Shown in pieces: positions 29,066-38,837 of a stretch of DNA of 64,000 nucleotides. Each line of letters begins with the position of its first letter. The first letter of the stretch is position 1. Below the pieces are notes generated by a model. The model was not told the DNA's origin. It was given only the letters and a program-made list of their open reading frames with translations, and made no database searches. The DNA lies in contig CALKER010000010.1 in NCBI GenBank assembly GCA_938084835.1, forward strand, positions 1-64,000, read 5' to 3'. Source of the stretch: an uncultured Thermoguttaceae bacterium (GTDB taxonomy: Bacteria; Planctomycetota; Planctomycetia; Pirellulales; Thermoguttaceae). The position numbers and the translations under genes were made by a program.

Positions 29066-29641
29066 TGATTGGCGGCTAATTCCGGGTCAATTTGATTCAC
29101 GCTTTTACCGAACTTTGTTTGGGCCCCGAAGGGCATTCGCTTAGAGCTCTGATATCCAAAGGTCAACCCGCTTGGTAGAGTGTGGTCGTTTTTTCGATCA
29201 TAGAAATAACGTGACTGGAAAAGGCCCAGGATGTATCGTTAAGTGGGAGGTCGGGTTTTTACAAACCAGTCTTCCGCACGTGCTTCCGCCCATCACTTGC
29301 GGTTTTAGCGCTTGCAGATAGTAGTGGGCTCGCAAAAAGTTTTTTTATGATTTTACTGCGTTGACGAATTGACCCAGGTTCGCTCTGCGCGCTTGACACA
29401 AGGTGCCTTGAAGGAGGCCCCGGATTTCTCAGTTGCGGGGCAAAAGCGGATCTGACGCGCCCGGGGCACTTTGCGACGTAAAGCTCATCGACTTCCATCA
29501 CCAACAGGTGAGGGGGATGCTGAAGGTCTCTTGCATTCGCATGCACATCGTATCGCTCCCCAAGTATAAGGAGATTATTAGGGCGACCTTTCAACAAAAA
29601 CCTTGATCTCGAAACCAGAGGAATTTGTGAGGAGTAAATGA
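29066..29641. other. Intergenic, no gene seen
   Basis: 576 bp. A minus frame at 29259-29597 is open but its translation has no recognisable feature. The last 15 bases contain the GAGGAG ribosome binding site of the next gene. Confidence 0.5.
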
Positions 29642-30643
29642 TTGACGATCATTCTGTGTGCCGATTCCTGGCCGATCATCGGAGTTGCTGCAATCCTCTG
29701 CCTTAGTCCAGCCTCCACAAATGAAGCACTAGGGGCTGAGCTGGTACCAATTTGCGAGGGCTTGGAGGTGTCGGTGCTTGGTTCGGCTTATAAGCCTGGT
29801 CCAAGGACGATCGTTGCTCAGCAAGTTTGGGACCGGGGAGGCAACACAAGTGTTCGTTTCACATCCAGGGAGCATCTTGTTTGGAAGGCAGAAGGCTATT
29901 TTCAGCGGAACAGGGATTTGGGGCAGGTCTTTATGGCACCAAAGGAGTTTGTCCTTTCGGCTCTTGTGCTACGCACGGGTCCAGCTGACGGAGCTGTGCT
30001 TCAAAACGCTCCAGGAGCTGAGGTGTTCGTTCAATTCTTCGAAGTCGAGGGAGAGCCGCAAATTGATGACAACGGTACCGGACCGGGGGCTAGAGCTGCT
30101 CACGGTTTTTCAACGAATCATCGCTGCGACGACTTCCTGGTCGGTGTGACTTATAAGCCCCTCATCGTTGTGAAGGGGGCCTACTTTCCTAATCTACCGC
30201 CAACTCGGGATGAGCACGGGCGGCCGACGGGTAATCGAGCAGGGGCTTTGGTGTACCTTCGCTTCAGTTTGGCTGAGGCCGTTCGGCCTCGCTTTCAGGC
30301 TGCAAGACGATATGCTTTTTTGGTGGGCTTTGTAGTACCAGCCAGAGAGCGGGGGTTTACGCTGGCCAATCGCAATGCCGCCAGTGCTCCCGATCCGCCG
30401 GCTATAGGTGATCCTCATGATGCCTACCCTTTGGGCTGGGCAATTCGGCGAGAAGGAAACGGTGTTTTTCCCCCATTGGCGATCCCCGCAAACAAGCCAC
30501 CTTCTGACGAAAACGTTCTTGAGACACTTCTCGACCAGGCAGTGTTTCCACCCGGGATGGCTCGCTACTTTTTGGAGCCAGGCACGAATGGTTATCCCGA
30601 TGTGGATACCTATCGCGATTTAGAATTTTATCTGGAAGAGTAG
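29642..30643 (+). CDS. Secreted protein of unknown function
   Basis: 333 residues starting at TTG, about eight bases after GAGGAG; an ATG four bases earlier is in another frame and stops after 22 codons. A signal peptide is visible (WPIIGVAAILCLSPASTNEALGA). The mature protein looks beta-rich, with conserved-looking segments VRFTSREHLVWKAEGYFQRN, FLVGVTYKPLIVVKGAYFPN and RYAFLVGFVVPARERGF, and a C-terminal DVDTYRDLEFYLEE. I do not recognise the family; the layout suggests an extracytoplasmic carbohydrate-related protein, but this is a guess. No neighbour links to it. Confidence 0.7.
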   Translation: MTIILCADSWPIIGVAAILCLSPASTNEALGAELVPICEGLEVSVLGSAYKPGPRTIVAQQVWDRGGNTSVRFTSREHLVWKAEGYFQRNRDLGQVFMAPKEFVLSALVLRTGPADGAVLQNAPGAEVFVQFFEVEGEPQIDDNGTGPGARAAHGFSTNHRCDDFLVGVTYKPLIVVKGAYFPNLPPTRDEHGRPTGNRAGALVYLRFSLAEAVRPRFQAARRYAFLVGFVVPARERGFTLANRNAASAPDPPAIGDPHDAYPLGWAIRREGNGVFPPLAIPANKPPSDENVLETLLDQAVFPPGMARYFLEPGTNGYPDVDTYRDLEFYLEE

Positions 30644-32098
30644 GCAAAAGCTCCTTGCATTCGGTGGTCTTTAACCCCGTGGGATTCCAGACGGCGGAGA
30701 TAGCTTGGCTTCGTCAACACGCAAGGTTTTTGATTATGTGGCTTAGGGATGATGGCCTTCGGTTTCAAGGGAAACGACGCTCCTGTGGCGAAGTTTGGCC
30801 GACAGAGGCGACATTCCGGCTGGAGGTGGTCGTCGGCTTGTGCTTCGAGGAACCTAAATTGATCTGTGGCAAAAGGTCCTGTCGCCTTTGCCACTTGCTC
30901 CCATAGTCTTTCTGCCTACGGTTCACCGTTTCTGCGACGGAAAAATTTTCCCCTTTCAGATTGGTGCCCGTGGTGTCTGTCCATCAAGGGGCCAGCCAAA
31001 TCCAAACGGATTATTCGAACATGCCAGTGCTCGGCTTCGGGGTTTTTGTTGCGGCCCCGCAAAAGGCTTGGTATCAATGGAGTGTCCCCCATAATGGATT
31101 GTTGCCGATTTCGATCTCCTAGTTTTAGCGTCGAACAAATTTCCGAGGGTTCCACGTGCCTGGACGTGTTGGATAACGAATGTCCAGTTCCCTCATCGTC
31201 TTTCTAATTATTTCCCGCGTGCTTTCCGCGAAAGTCGGCATCGCGAAGCCAGACATTGGGGTGATCGTCCGCAAGGTGGTCCCGCGCTACGGGACTACGT
31301 GGCGCTTCCGCGAATTGAGGAACTACACCCTAAGCCATGGCTTGAACGTAGGTCGGTCATGATAGGCCTGCGCGACCTGGGTGATGACACTCCGAACGGA
31401 AAGCTATGGGGGAGGATGCCTAGCCAAAGCCCGACCGATGATTCCCTCTGAGCGTTGGGGGTGCTAGCCGAACCCCACTTTGGTCGCCGTTTTCACGACC
31501 TCCTGCTTGGTGACGGCCTTTCGCTATTCGCCTAGATTATTTCTCAATTGGGGTAGGTTTTTGGCTTAGGCATCGATAGCTTTCAGAATGAGTACCTTTC
31601 TTTCCACACCGGGCGAGGAAGAGGTGTGTTCTTTGGTGGCAAAGGAGTATGCCTGCGTAGGAGAGTGGAGCATAAAGTGAAAATTGGTTAGGATCGGAGC
31701 CGCCGATGGGTCTGGAGACGATCGTGCGGAACCGTTCGCCGGTGCGCGCCCCGAGCGTTGGCTCGTCCTCGGCGGGTGATCCAATAAAGGCTAGGCTCGG
31801 CATCCTAACAGGGAAGCATCCGATTACTCTAGGCGTTTGCGGGATTGGCTCCCCTGACCCTGAATCCTGGCAAAAGTAAGACCTTACTCGTGCTGAGAGT
31901 GGAAGGGGGATGGGGCGGGCTTCCCAAGAGGTATCAAATTTCGGCTGCCTGTGGGCCCGAGTTTTTGAGCATTTGCCGACGTGAGCGGAAGCCTTAAGAT
32001 TACTTCATGACCCAACAAACAACTTTCCACCTGGAGTGGGTCTCTAGGAAGACCACCGAGGCTGGAGAATTTGTCCTTTTAGTAAAGGGGACACTTTC
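30644..32098. other. Long gene-poor region
   Basis: 1.45 kb. A plus frame at 31180-31362 has GC-rich third positions (protein-like segment PDIGVIVRKVVPRYGTTWRF), and a short minus frame near 31450-31530 reads KAVTKQEVVKTATKVGFG; either could be decayed gene remnant. Neither has supportable boundaries, so I call no gene. Confidence 0.5.
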
Positions 32099-33316
32099 AT
32101 GGCAGAGGAGCCAGGATGCAACACATCAGTCGCGGTTGCAGGCCAAGACTTGGAGCGTTCGGTAACGCCCCCCCAGGATCTTCGCGGGATTGTCATCGCA
32201 CGGGCCGGAGGGGCGGAGAACAAACCTTGGATGCCCCGAATTTGGTCGGGCATAGTCCTTTCCGCTTGGCTGCGGCTTTTGGCGAGGAATCGTTTCCGCA
32301 TCGCGGCAATTCGGTTACCGATGGCACTTGTTATTACGGTCCTGGCTGCCGTGATTAATTCCCCAATGGGTCTGCTGCAAAACTTGTTGCTGGGCCGCCG
32401 CATCCGGCGGACTAAGATAGAGGCGGACCCGATTTTTGTGATTGGTCATTGGCGGACGGGAACGACATTTCTGCATGAACTCTTGGTGGCTGACCCCCGC
32501 CATGCTTCTCCTACGTCATACCAGTGTTTTGCCCCAGCCCATTTTTTGGTCACTCGTCATTGGTTGGGGAAGATTGCCGAATGGCTTGCTCCCCGGCATC
32601 GTCCCCAAGATGACATGCCGTTTCACATGGACAGCCCGCAAGAAGACGAATTTGCATTGTGCAATTTGGGGGTTCCATCGCCTTACTTGACGATTGCATT
32701 TCCGAATCATCCGCCGCAGTATCAAGAGTATCTCGACTTTGAGGGGGTGCCGCCGCGCCAGCGCAAGCGTTGGCAACAGAGGCTGTACTACTTCTTGCAA
32801 GCGGTCACATACACGGCCGGCAAGCGGCTTGTACTAAAATCGCCGGCACACTTAGGGCGGATTCGCGTATTGCTGGAACTGTTTCCCAACGCGAAATTCA
32901 TTCACATTTATCGCGAACCACTAGCTGTTTTTGCCTCCACGATGAACTTATGGCGGCGGTTCTATCGTGATCAGGGGCTTCAACGCCCCACATACCATGG
33001 GCTGGAGGAGCACGTGTTGGAAACTTTCAATCGACTGTATCGCGCTTTTGATCGAGACCGACATCTTCTTGGTGCGAGTCAGTTTGCGGAGGTGTCTTAC
33101 GAGGCGTTGGTGGCCCAGCCAATCGAGGAACTTCGCCGGATTTATGCCCAGCTTGATCTAGGGGATTTTGAGCTCACGCGACCGGCAGTGGAGAAGCTTC
33201 TCGAAGGCAGGAAAAATTATAGACCAAATCGGTTCGACCTCACTCCCGAGGTTCGCGTCAAAGTGTTTCAGGCTTGGAAGTGGTTTGCCGAGCGATATGG
33301 TTATCCCGTCTCCTAG
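32099..33316 (+). CDS. Sulfotransferase family protein
   Basis: 405 residues. The 5'-phosphosulfate loop is GHWRTGTTFLHELL (116-129), and the 3'-phosphate motif is IYREPLAVFASTMNLW (269-284, with Arg271 and Ser279), so it should transfer sulfate from PAPS. The end has VSYEALVAQPIEELRRIYAQL, also standard in this family. A hydrophobic segment at about 67-98 suggests membrane association. AAAGGGG precedes the ATG by about nine bases. Substrates in bacteria are lipids or glycans; planctomycetes contain many, with a sulfatase at 42.5 kb in this window. It is convergent with flhB across a 287-bp gap. Confidence 0.9.
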   Translation: MAEEPGCNTSVAVAGQDLERSVTPPQDLRGIVIARAGGAENKPWMPRIWSGIVLSAWLRLLARNRFRIAAIRLPMALVITVLAAVINSPMGLLQNLLLGRRIRRTKIEADPIFVIGHWRTGTTFLHELLVADPRHASPTSYQCFAPAHFLVTRHWLGKIAEWLAPRHRPQDDMPFHMDSPQEDEFALCNLGVPSPYLTIAFPNHPPQYQEYLDFEGVPPRQRKRWQQRLYYFLQAVTYTAGKRLVLKSPAHLGRIRVLLELFPNAKFIHIYREPLAVFASTMNLWRRFYRDQGLQRPTYHGLEEHVLETFNRLYRAFDRDRHLLGASQFAEVSYEALVAQPIEELRRIYAQLDLGDFELTRPAVEKLLEGRKNYRPNRFDLTPEVRVKVFQAWKWFAERYGYPVS

Positions 33317-33512
33317 CCGGATTCTTTGAAGGATCAATCCTTGTTAAGGCCTCGTTGTACCTCTAGGTGTAAGCGTAACGTTTCGGGAATGAGTGGAGGA
33401 GCTCGAAAAAAGCTAAAGCCTCTCGGGGATCACCTTGAAGGCCCGGCTGCAATGCATGCCACCCACCCTTACCGTTGGGTGCTGCAGTTGAACCGGCTTT
33501 TCCCGCAGTAGT

Positions 33513-33524
33513 GGTCCGCGGACC
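33513..33524. repeat. Perfect 12-bp palindrome in convergent gap
   Basis: GGTCCGCGGACC is an exact palindrome between the convergent sulfotransferase and flhB genes. No T-run follows; it may be chance. Confidence 0.25.
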
Positions 33525-33603
33525 CGCGGCCAAACGTCGTTTTGCTATGTAGGAAGTTAACGCGCCGCAAGTGCCCACCAAAAGGTAGTGCTGCTAAAGC
33601 TAA

Positions 33604-34683
33604 TTAGGCGGCTGTCCGCGGAATGGTTTTGCCTTTCAATTGATACACATATGCGAGGACCTCAGCGACGGCAGCGTATTTGTCCTTAGGAATTGGCCGA
33701 TTGATGTCCACCTCGCGATGAAGTGCTTGGGCTAGCTCTCTGCGTTCCACAATGGGAATACCGTGCTTTTGTGCTAAGAATCGGATGCGTTGTGCCAACA
33801 AACCAGCTCCTTTGGCAACGACAACCGGGGCAATCATTGTTTCGGGATCGTACTTGAGGGCCACGGCATATTCGGTCGGGTTGGTAATCACCACATCTGC
33901 CTTGGGCACGGCTGTGGAGAGCCGATGGAGCACAAGCTGCCGTTGGATAGCACGACGCCGTGCGAGAATTTGCGGATCTCCTTCGAAGTGTTTAAGTTCT
34001 TCGCGGACTTCCTGGGCTGTCATGCGAAGGTCAAGCTCATAACGCCATCGCTGTAGCCCGTAGTCTGCCACACCAAGGACTAAGATCGTCACACTCACAA
34101 GGACAAAAAGCCGATAGAGAAACTCAGCGCTGTAGACGACTCCCTCCTGGGGTTCTAAGGCAGTGAGGTGGAGGATGCGGTCGGCCTCCGTCCAAATTAC
34201 CAAAATGCTGGTTAAGAGGACGATCGCAACCTTTGCAACCCCCACACTAAGGCGAATGACCCCGGCCCATGAGAATATGCGGCGGAACCCCTGGATGGGG
34301 TCGATGCGGGAAACATCGAAGGCCACTCGTTTTGGAACAAACAAAATGCCCATTTGTGCAAGATCGCTCCCGATTCCGGCAATCACGGATAGGGCAAGAA
34401 AGGGGAAAAGCGCACGAGCAACCTCTCCCAGCAGCTGCCGGATAAATGCCACAGAACTCGATGGATCGCCCGGATCGAGAAGCGGATTCCTCAAAAAAAG
34501 CCTTGTGCCATCCAGAAGCCATTGGGCAACTGCCGTGCCGAATAACCCGAACCCAAGAATGCTCCCCGCCAGCATTGCTGCGGAGGTAAGCTCGTGGCTT
34601 CGAGCCACATGGCCTTCTTCTCGCGCCTTTTGCCGGCGATAAGGCGTGGCTTCTTGAGATTTTTCGCCGTATTGCTCGGGCAT
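33604..34683 (-). CDS. flhB: Flagellar export switch protein FlhB (NPTE variant)
   Basis: 359 residues. The start QEATPYRRQKAREEGHVARS is the FlhB hallmark, followed by four membrane segments (about 33-60, 88-115, 143-165, 188-208). The cytoplasmic domain has AQEVREELKHFEGDPQILARRRAIQRQL and VVITNPTEYAVALKYDPETM..APVVVAKG. The autocleavage motif, normally NPTH, is NPTE here (residues 268-271): Asn and Pro are kept, His is replaced by Glu. Autocleavage switches export from rod/hook to filament substrates. It is the last gene of the minus-strand fli block, 47 bp after fliR. flhA does not follow. Confidence 0.95.
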   Translation of the reverse strand: MPEQYGEKSQEATPYRRQKAREEGHVARSHELTSAAMLAGSILGFGLFGTAVAQWLLDGTRLFLRNPLLDPGDPSSSVAFIRQLLGEVARALFPFLALSVIAGIGSDLAQMGILFVPKRVAFDVSRIDPIQGFRRIFSWAGVIRLSVGVAKVAIVLLTSILVIWTEADRILHLTALEPQEGVVYSAEFLYRLFVLVSVTILVLGVADYGLQRWRYELDLRMTAQEVREELKHFEGDPQILARRRAIQRQLVLHRLSTAVPKADVVITNPTEYAVALKYDPETMIAPVVVAKGAGLLAQRIRFLAQKHGIPIVERRELAQALHREVDINRPIPKDKYAAVAEVLAYVYQLKGKTIPRTAA

Positions 34684-34730
34684 AGGTTCCGTTTAGAGTT
34701 GTTTGGTGTGGACGCCTGAGAGAAGCTCGG

Positions 34731-35552
34731 CTAAGGTTGCCCTAAAAGTAAATCAACCAGCGATCTCTCCCGCCACCATTCCAATTGCTCTGTGAAGGTC
34801 CAGATCATGCCGCCCAGCGCAAGACTAAGACCAATAAGGGCGAGCAGTCCGTTTAGCCCTAAGCCCACGGCCAGGATGTTCAGCTGGGGAAGCGTCCGAC
34901 CCACAAAACCGAGGACAAGCGTGCCCGTTATCAGCAAGAGGAGCACAGGCGCTCCCAGCTGCAAACCGCTGGCAAGGCTGTGCGAAACCACAAAAATTAG
35001 TGCTGGCCAAAAATGTGAGACATTGACTGTCTCCGTCAGCGGAAGGAAAACAAAGCTGGCCAGGATAGCGTCCACAAGCCAGCGGTAAGCTCCTGAGACA
35101 AAAAAGATGGCGGCGGCTATCCACCCGGTCAATTGGGCTACGGGCGACGCTTCCGAATCGTTAAGCGGGTCGAAGATGTCAGCAAGCATCAGACCCGCCG
35201 TCCGCGCGATAATCTCCCCACTTAGGTAAAGAGCCCCTAAAACTACCGCTGCGCTCAGCCCGAGGGCCATACCCACCAACCATTGGCTGCCCAAAAGCAC
35301 CGCGATCTCCGGGAGACTCTCACCTTGAGGAAGAGGTACATGCCACTGCGAGGGAAAAATCACCAGTGCTATCGCTACAGTCAATAGAGCTCGCAATCTT
35401 ATAGGAATGTGAAGAGCCGAGAAAAAAGGTGCGCTTGTCACCAGTCCGCTAATTCGCGAAAGAACGAGGGCAAAAAGCCACAACTTTTCCGCAGGCAGGA
35501 GCGGAACTCCCCAAAGCGCCGGGATCTCATGAGCGACCAGCCCGTGATCCAT
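34731..35552 (-). CDS. fliR: Flagellar export gate protein FliR
   Basis: 273 residues with six membrane segments. Diagnostic parts are WLFALVLSRISGLVTSAPFFS, PIRLRALLTVAIALVIFP, LLGSQWLVGMALGLSAAVV, and a C-terminal GRTLPQLNILAVGLGLNGLL. With FliP and FliQ it forms the FliP5Q4R1 export gate in the membrane. It lies between fliQ (126 bp upstream) and flhB (47 bp downstream), the standard order. Confidence 0.96.
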   Translation of the reverse strand: MDHGLVAHEIPALWGVPLLPAEKLWLFALVLSRISGLVTSAPFFSALHIPIRLRALLTVAIALVIFPSQWHVPLPQGESLPEIAVLLGSQWLVGMALGLSAAVVLGALYLSGEIIARTAGLMLADIFDPLNDSEASPVAQLTGWIAAAIFFVSGAYRWLVDAILASFVFLPLTETVNVSHFWPALIFVVSHSLASGLQLGAPVLLLLITGTLVLGFVGRTLPQLNILAVGLGLNGLLALIGLSLALGGMIWTFTEQLEWWRERSLVDLLLGQP

Positions 35553-35678
35553 AACTTGAAGAGATACCCCAGTGTTACTGTGTCAAAGGTCGAGTTCGTG
35601 GACACGGCTTAAAGTGAGAGTTTCCCACACCAAGCGAACCGCCGATCCATTGACCGGGTGATCCCTTCGTAAGGGAGG

Positions 35679-35942
35679 TTAAAACCCACCCCGCAAGTGG
35701 AAAATTTTCTCCCAGTATTCGAGGAGGATCGCTAAAAGCCAGGGCAGGGCTATCGCGAAGGTGAGCCCTACGGCTAAGAGCTTAGGGACGAAGGCAATAA
35801 CTTGGTCCTGGATTTGAGTCAATGCCTGGAGAAAACTGACCACAAGTCCGACGATCATCCCGGCTGCTAAAATCGGCGCGCCAAGAAGAAAAGCAACCCA
35901 CAAGGCTTCTCGTGCCAGGTCGATGACGTCAGATACCTCCAT
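35679..35942 (-). CDS. fliQ: Flagellar export gate protein FliQ
   Basis: 87 residues and two membrane segments, the typical size. REALWVAFLLGAPILAAGMI, LVVSFLQALTQIQDQ and VPKLLAVGLTFAIALPWLL are family-specific. AAGGAATAG lies upstream of the ATG. It forms the second ring of the export gate. Its gap from fliP is 218 bp, wider than in most clusters. Confidence 0.96.
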   Translation of the reverse strand: MEVSDVIDLAREALWVAFLLGAPILAAGMIVGLVVSFLQALTQIQDQVIAFVPKLLAVGLTFAIALPWLLAILLEYWEKIFHLRGGF

Positions 35943-36160
35943 ATTTTACTATTCCTTAAGACAAGGGATTTGTATCTGTGCATGTGGTTGATCCTGACCG
36001 CGCCCGCCATGTTTAAGAATTTTGAATACGTTTGGCCTTGCGGCGCTTCGCCTATCCAAACTTTAACGCTATCGCTGGAGCGCGGGGCAAATCGCGTTGG
36101 GGTCCCCACTGGTTCTTCCGCGCTGCAGCACCTTTCCGCCTGCGCGCTATGATTTCGGAC

Positions 36161-37036
36161 TCATACCACGGCAGCGAAACTCTCTAGAAGCATGCCAATT
36201 ACCAAATGCCATCCATCCACGAGAACGAAAACCGCCAGCTTGATTGGCAGCGACACCAGTGCCGGAGGAACCATCAGCATCCCCATAGACACAAGTATGG
36301 TGGCTGTCACCATGTCGATAATCAGAAATGGCAGAAATATCTGGAACCCTATGAGGAAAGCCGTCTTCAACTCACTGAGCATGAAGGCGGGCACCAAGGC
36401 TTGTAAAGGAACCTCGTCGTAAGTGGTAGGCTCAATCGTGGGCGCTGTGTATCGAAGGAAAAGCCACACGTCCTCACTGTTGCCGGTCCGATCGATTTGA
36501 AGACTCATAAATCGCCGGATCGGGATCACACCTTTCTCCCACGCTTCGGCAAACGTTAGTTGCTGCTCCCAGAAGGGCTTGACTGCCGATTGATAGGTCT
36601 CTTGCCACACCGGGCTCATGATTGCCAACGTAACAAAGAATGCAAGTGCTGTGATCACTTGTGACGGAGGAAGTTGTTGTGTTCCTATGGCTTGACGCAA
36701 AATAGCAAGGACCACAAGGATACGAAGGAAACTTGTGGTCATCAACATTATGGCTGGAACGAAGGTTAACGCGGTCAACAAAAGAAGGATTTGGAGGGAC
36801 GCGGTAAAACCTGGCACTCCGAACGATGAAGGGGGCTCCTCGGTTAAAAGCGGGGGTGTGGCAAGACTTCGCGGTTGCATGAACGATTCTTGGGCGCAGA
36901 TTGTATTCGTCCCTCCCAGAACCATAAGGAGCGATAAGAGGACACCAGTTTGGAGGAACCTAACTCCCCGTTCGGTTGTCAACATTGTGGCTCTCGTAGC
37001 GCACGCGTGTTTGAGGGCACTCTTGCGAAATTGCAC
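36161..37036 (-). CDS. fliP: Flagellar export gate protein FliP
   Basis: 291 residues from a GTG at 37036. An ATG at 36985 gives a cleaner signal peptide (MLTTERGVRFLQTGVLLSLL) and may be the real start. The core has FVPAIMLMTTSFLRILVVLAIL, VPLQALVPAFMLSELKTAF and IGFQIFLPFLIIDMVTATIL, then MVPPALVSLPIKLAVFVLVDGW. All are standard FliP segments. FliP pentamers nucleate the export gate. It lies between fliO (145 bp upstream) and fliQ. Confidence 0.96.
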   Translation of the reverse strand: MQFRKSALKHACATRATMLTTERGVRFLQTGVLLSLLMVLGGTNTICAQESFMQPRSLATPPLLTEEPPSSFGVPGFTASLQILLLLTALTFVPAIMLMTTSFLRILVVLAILRQAIGTQQLPPSQVITALAFFVTLAIMSPVWQETYQSAVKPFWEQQLTFAEAWEKGVIPIRRFMSLQIDRTGNSEDVWLFLRYTAPTIEPTTYDEVPLQALVPAFMLSELKTAFLIGFQIFLPFLIIDMVTATILVSMGMLMVPPALVSLPIKLAVFVLVDGWHLVIGMLLESFAAVV

Positions 37037-37181
37037 CTCGTTTAGGACTTTTTCTTCTATCAGTGCTTTGGGCTGCGATTTGCTAACGCTCCTTGCAGCG
37101 AGTGCTCCGGGGGTTTATCGGAACCATTCTTGCTTTTTTCTCTTCACGCTCTTCCAGCGGAGTAATGAGTTAATCGCCGGG

Positions 37182-38408
37182 TTACGATGCGTCCTGGCCT
37201 CGCGTTAAATGGTCCAAAAGCTGGCGAAAACTTTCTGTGATAGCGTGGGGGCTATTTCGACGACATACAGTAAGAAGCTCGGTTACCTCCTGAGGATCGG
37301 TTATCTCGGAAAGGGTGTTGACACCTTCAGGAGTAATGGCGATAAGGACGAGTCGGTTTCCACAGCGCAAGAGCTGGAGCGACAGTCGCGGTCCGAGTGG
37401 GGCTCGGCCCAAGACTTCGAAAATCTCGGGCGAAAGTGAGGTCACTGGCCGTCTCCCACGAGAACCAGTGATCCAACCAATGGTCACAAGCAAAACAACC
37501 GCTCCGGCAATAATAAAAACCGCTGAAGGCCAGGAGGTTGCCCACCTCCTCCCTTCCGTGGACGAACCAGAGTGCCAGGAAACAGGCTGATTGCCCCCCG
37601 CACGCGAGCTCCGATGGGCCTGAGGAAGCGGCAGCGGAACAGAGTTAACTGGCCGTTTTTCATCGGAAGAAATAGCCGGAGTTGTGGGCTCTGAGGTCAC
37701 ATGGTTTGCATTTTTCGCGGGGGAGTCTTGTGCGCGGGTCGGAGAGTGCTCGGCACCAGCTTGCAGGTCGCGTTGAGACCGCTCCTTCGGAGGCGTGGGT
37801 GCCACAGACCAGTCGGTATCAAACGGGCTGGTTGCTGCAAATTCTTGACCCATCCTACTTTCCTCTCGGCCTCCTCCGGGATACCCCCTCGAGCCTTCTT
37901 CTTTAGTAAGCTCCCGCGGCATGAGTGGTTTAGATCCCTGGGCGAAAGAAGTAGGCTGACCGCCCCCGCCTAACATTGGTGGTTCATACACCGCCGGTAG
38001 GACCAATCCGGGTCCCTTTTCGGGGGCTTTAAGTCCTTCCTGAAAATGTGTGGACTCAACGTTGTTGCTCAAGGAGATGTTTCCGGTCCCCTTAGTGGAC
38101 AGTTCGGTGTTTACTGAATCGGAGGCTCCTGCCGCACTACCAACCGCTGGCCTGCCCCAACCGTGCCCTGAGGTTCCATCGGGGAGCGGCGCGCTGGCCA
38201 CAAGCCAACTATCCCCGGAAGCTGCTTGAGAAAGTGCGAGCTCTTGCGAAGGTGATTGACGAAGGCTCGCTGCATCTTCCCGTGGTTGCTCGTGACTAGC
38301 CGAAAATTGAGCTAGACCAAAAGCCTGCTTTTCGGCAAAACAGCTAGTATCGCCCAGGTGGGTGCAAGCAAAGCACATAAGAAAAGCCGCCAACACCACC
38401 GTGTACAT
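37182..38408 (-). CDS. fliO: FliO-like protein with a long disordered extension
   Basis: 408 residues, about four times E. coli FliO. The C-terminal ~100 residues are the FliO part: a membrane segment WPSAVFIIAGAVVLLVTIGWI (about 290-310), then a cytoplasmic domain with FEVLGRAPLGPRLSLQLLRCGNRLVLIAITPEGVNTLSEI. Residues 1-25 look like a signal sequence, and the ~265 residues between are rich in Ser, Pro, Gly, Glu and Gln and likely disordered in the periplasm. FliO assists FliP ring assembly. GAAGGA lies before the ATG. The position directly before fliP supports the assignment. Confidence 0.85.
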   Translation of the reverse strand: MYTVVLAAFLMCFACTHLGDTSCFAEKQAFGLAQFSASHEQPREDAASLRQSPSQELALSQAASGDSWLVASAPLPDGTSGHGWGRPAVGSAAGASDSVNTELSTKGTGNISLSNNVESTHFQEGLKAPEKGPGLVLPAVYEPPMLGGGGQPTSFAQGSKPLMPRELTKEEGSRGYPGGGREESRMGQEFAATSPFDTDWSVAPTPPKERSQRDLQAGAEHSPTRAQDSPAKNANHVTSEPTTPAISSDEKRPVNSVPLPLPQAHRSSRAGGNQPVSWHSGSSTEGRRWATSWPSAVFIIAGAVVLLVTIGWITGSRGRRPVTSLSPEIFEVLGRAPLGPRLSLQLLRCGNRLVLIAITPEGVNTLSEITDPQEVTELLTVCRRNSPHAITESFRQLLDHLTRGQDAS

Positions 38409-38837
38409 GATCAGTCCTTCAAAGTGTACCCAAGGGAAAGGGATCTGCTCTTCATAAGGGGAGACGGTCCAACCTCCCCGTTGACCTCAATGAGGTCACT
38501 GTAATGGCTTCTCGGGCAATGCCGGATGAATTTTTCTTTGTGCCCAAGTCCCAAATTACCTTTTTCACCGTCTCCGCAGTGCGCTGTGCGCGTGTTTCCC
38601 CGTGCGGTTGGGCGTCACTATTCCGGTAACTTTCTTATCGAGCCAAAAACGCCGATGGAGGGCCCCAAAATGAACGCTTCTCCACCTGCCTTGCAGAAAT
38701 ACGACATCTCAAAAAACAGTTCGTGTTCTTGTGTGGCCAGGTCCTTTTAGCCCGGCGGAAGTTTTCGTGCGTCGTGTGTTTTGCTACTTCATGGCGCCCG
38801 GACGCGTGTGGCGATGAGGCTTTTCTGTGATGTCGGG
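38409..38837. other. Gap between fliN and fliO
   Basis: 429 bp. No gene seen on either strand. The gap is long for a co-regulated flagellar pair. Confidence 0.5.
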
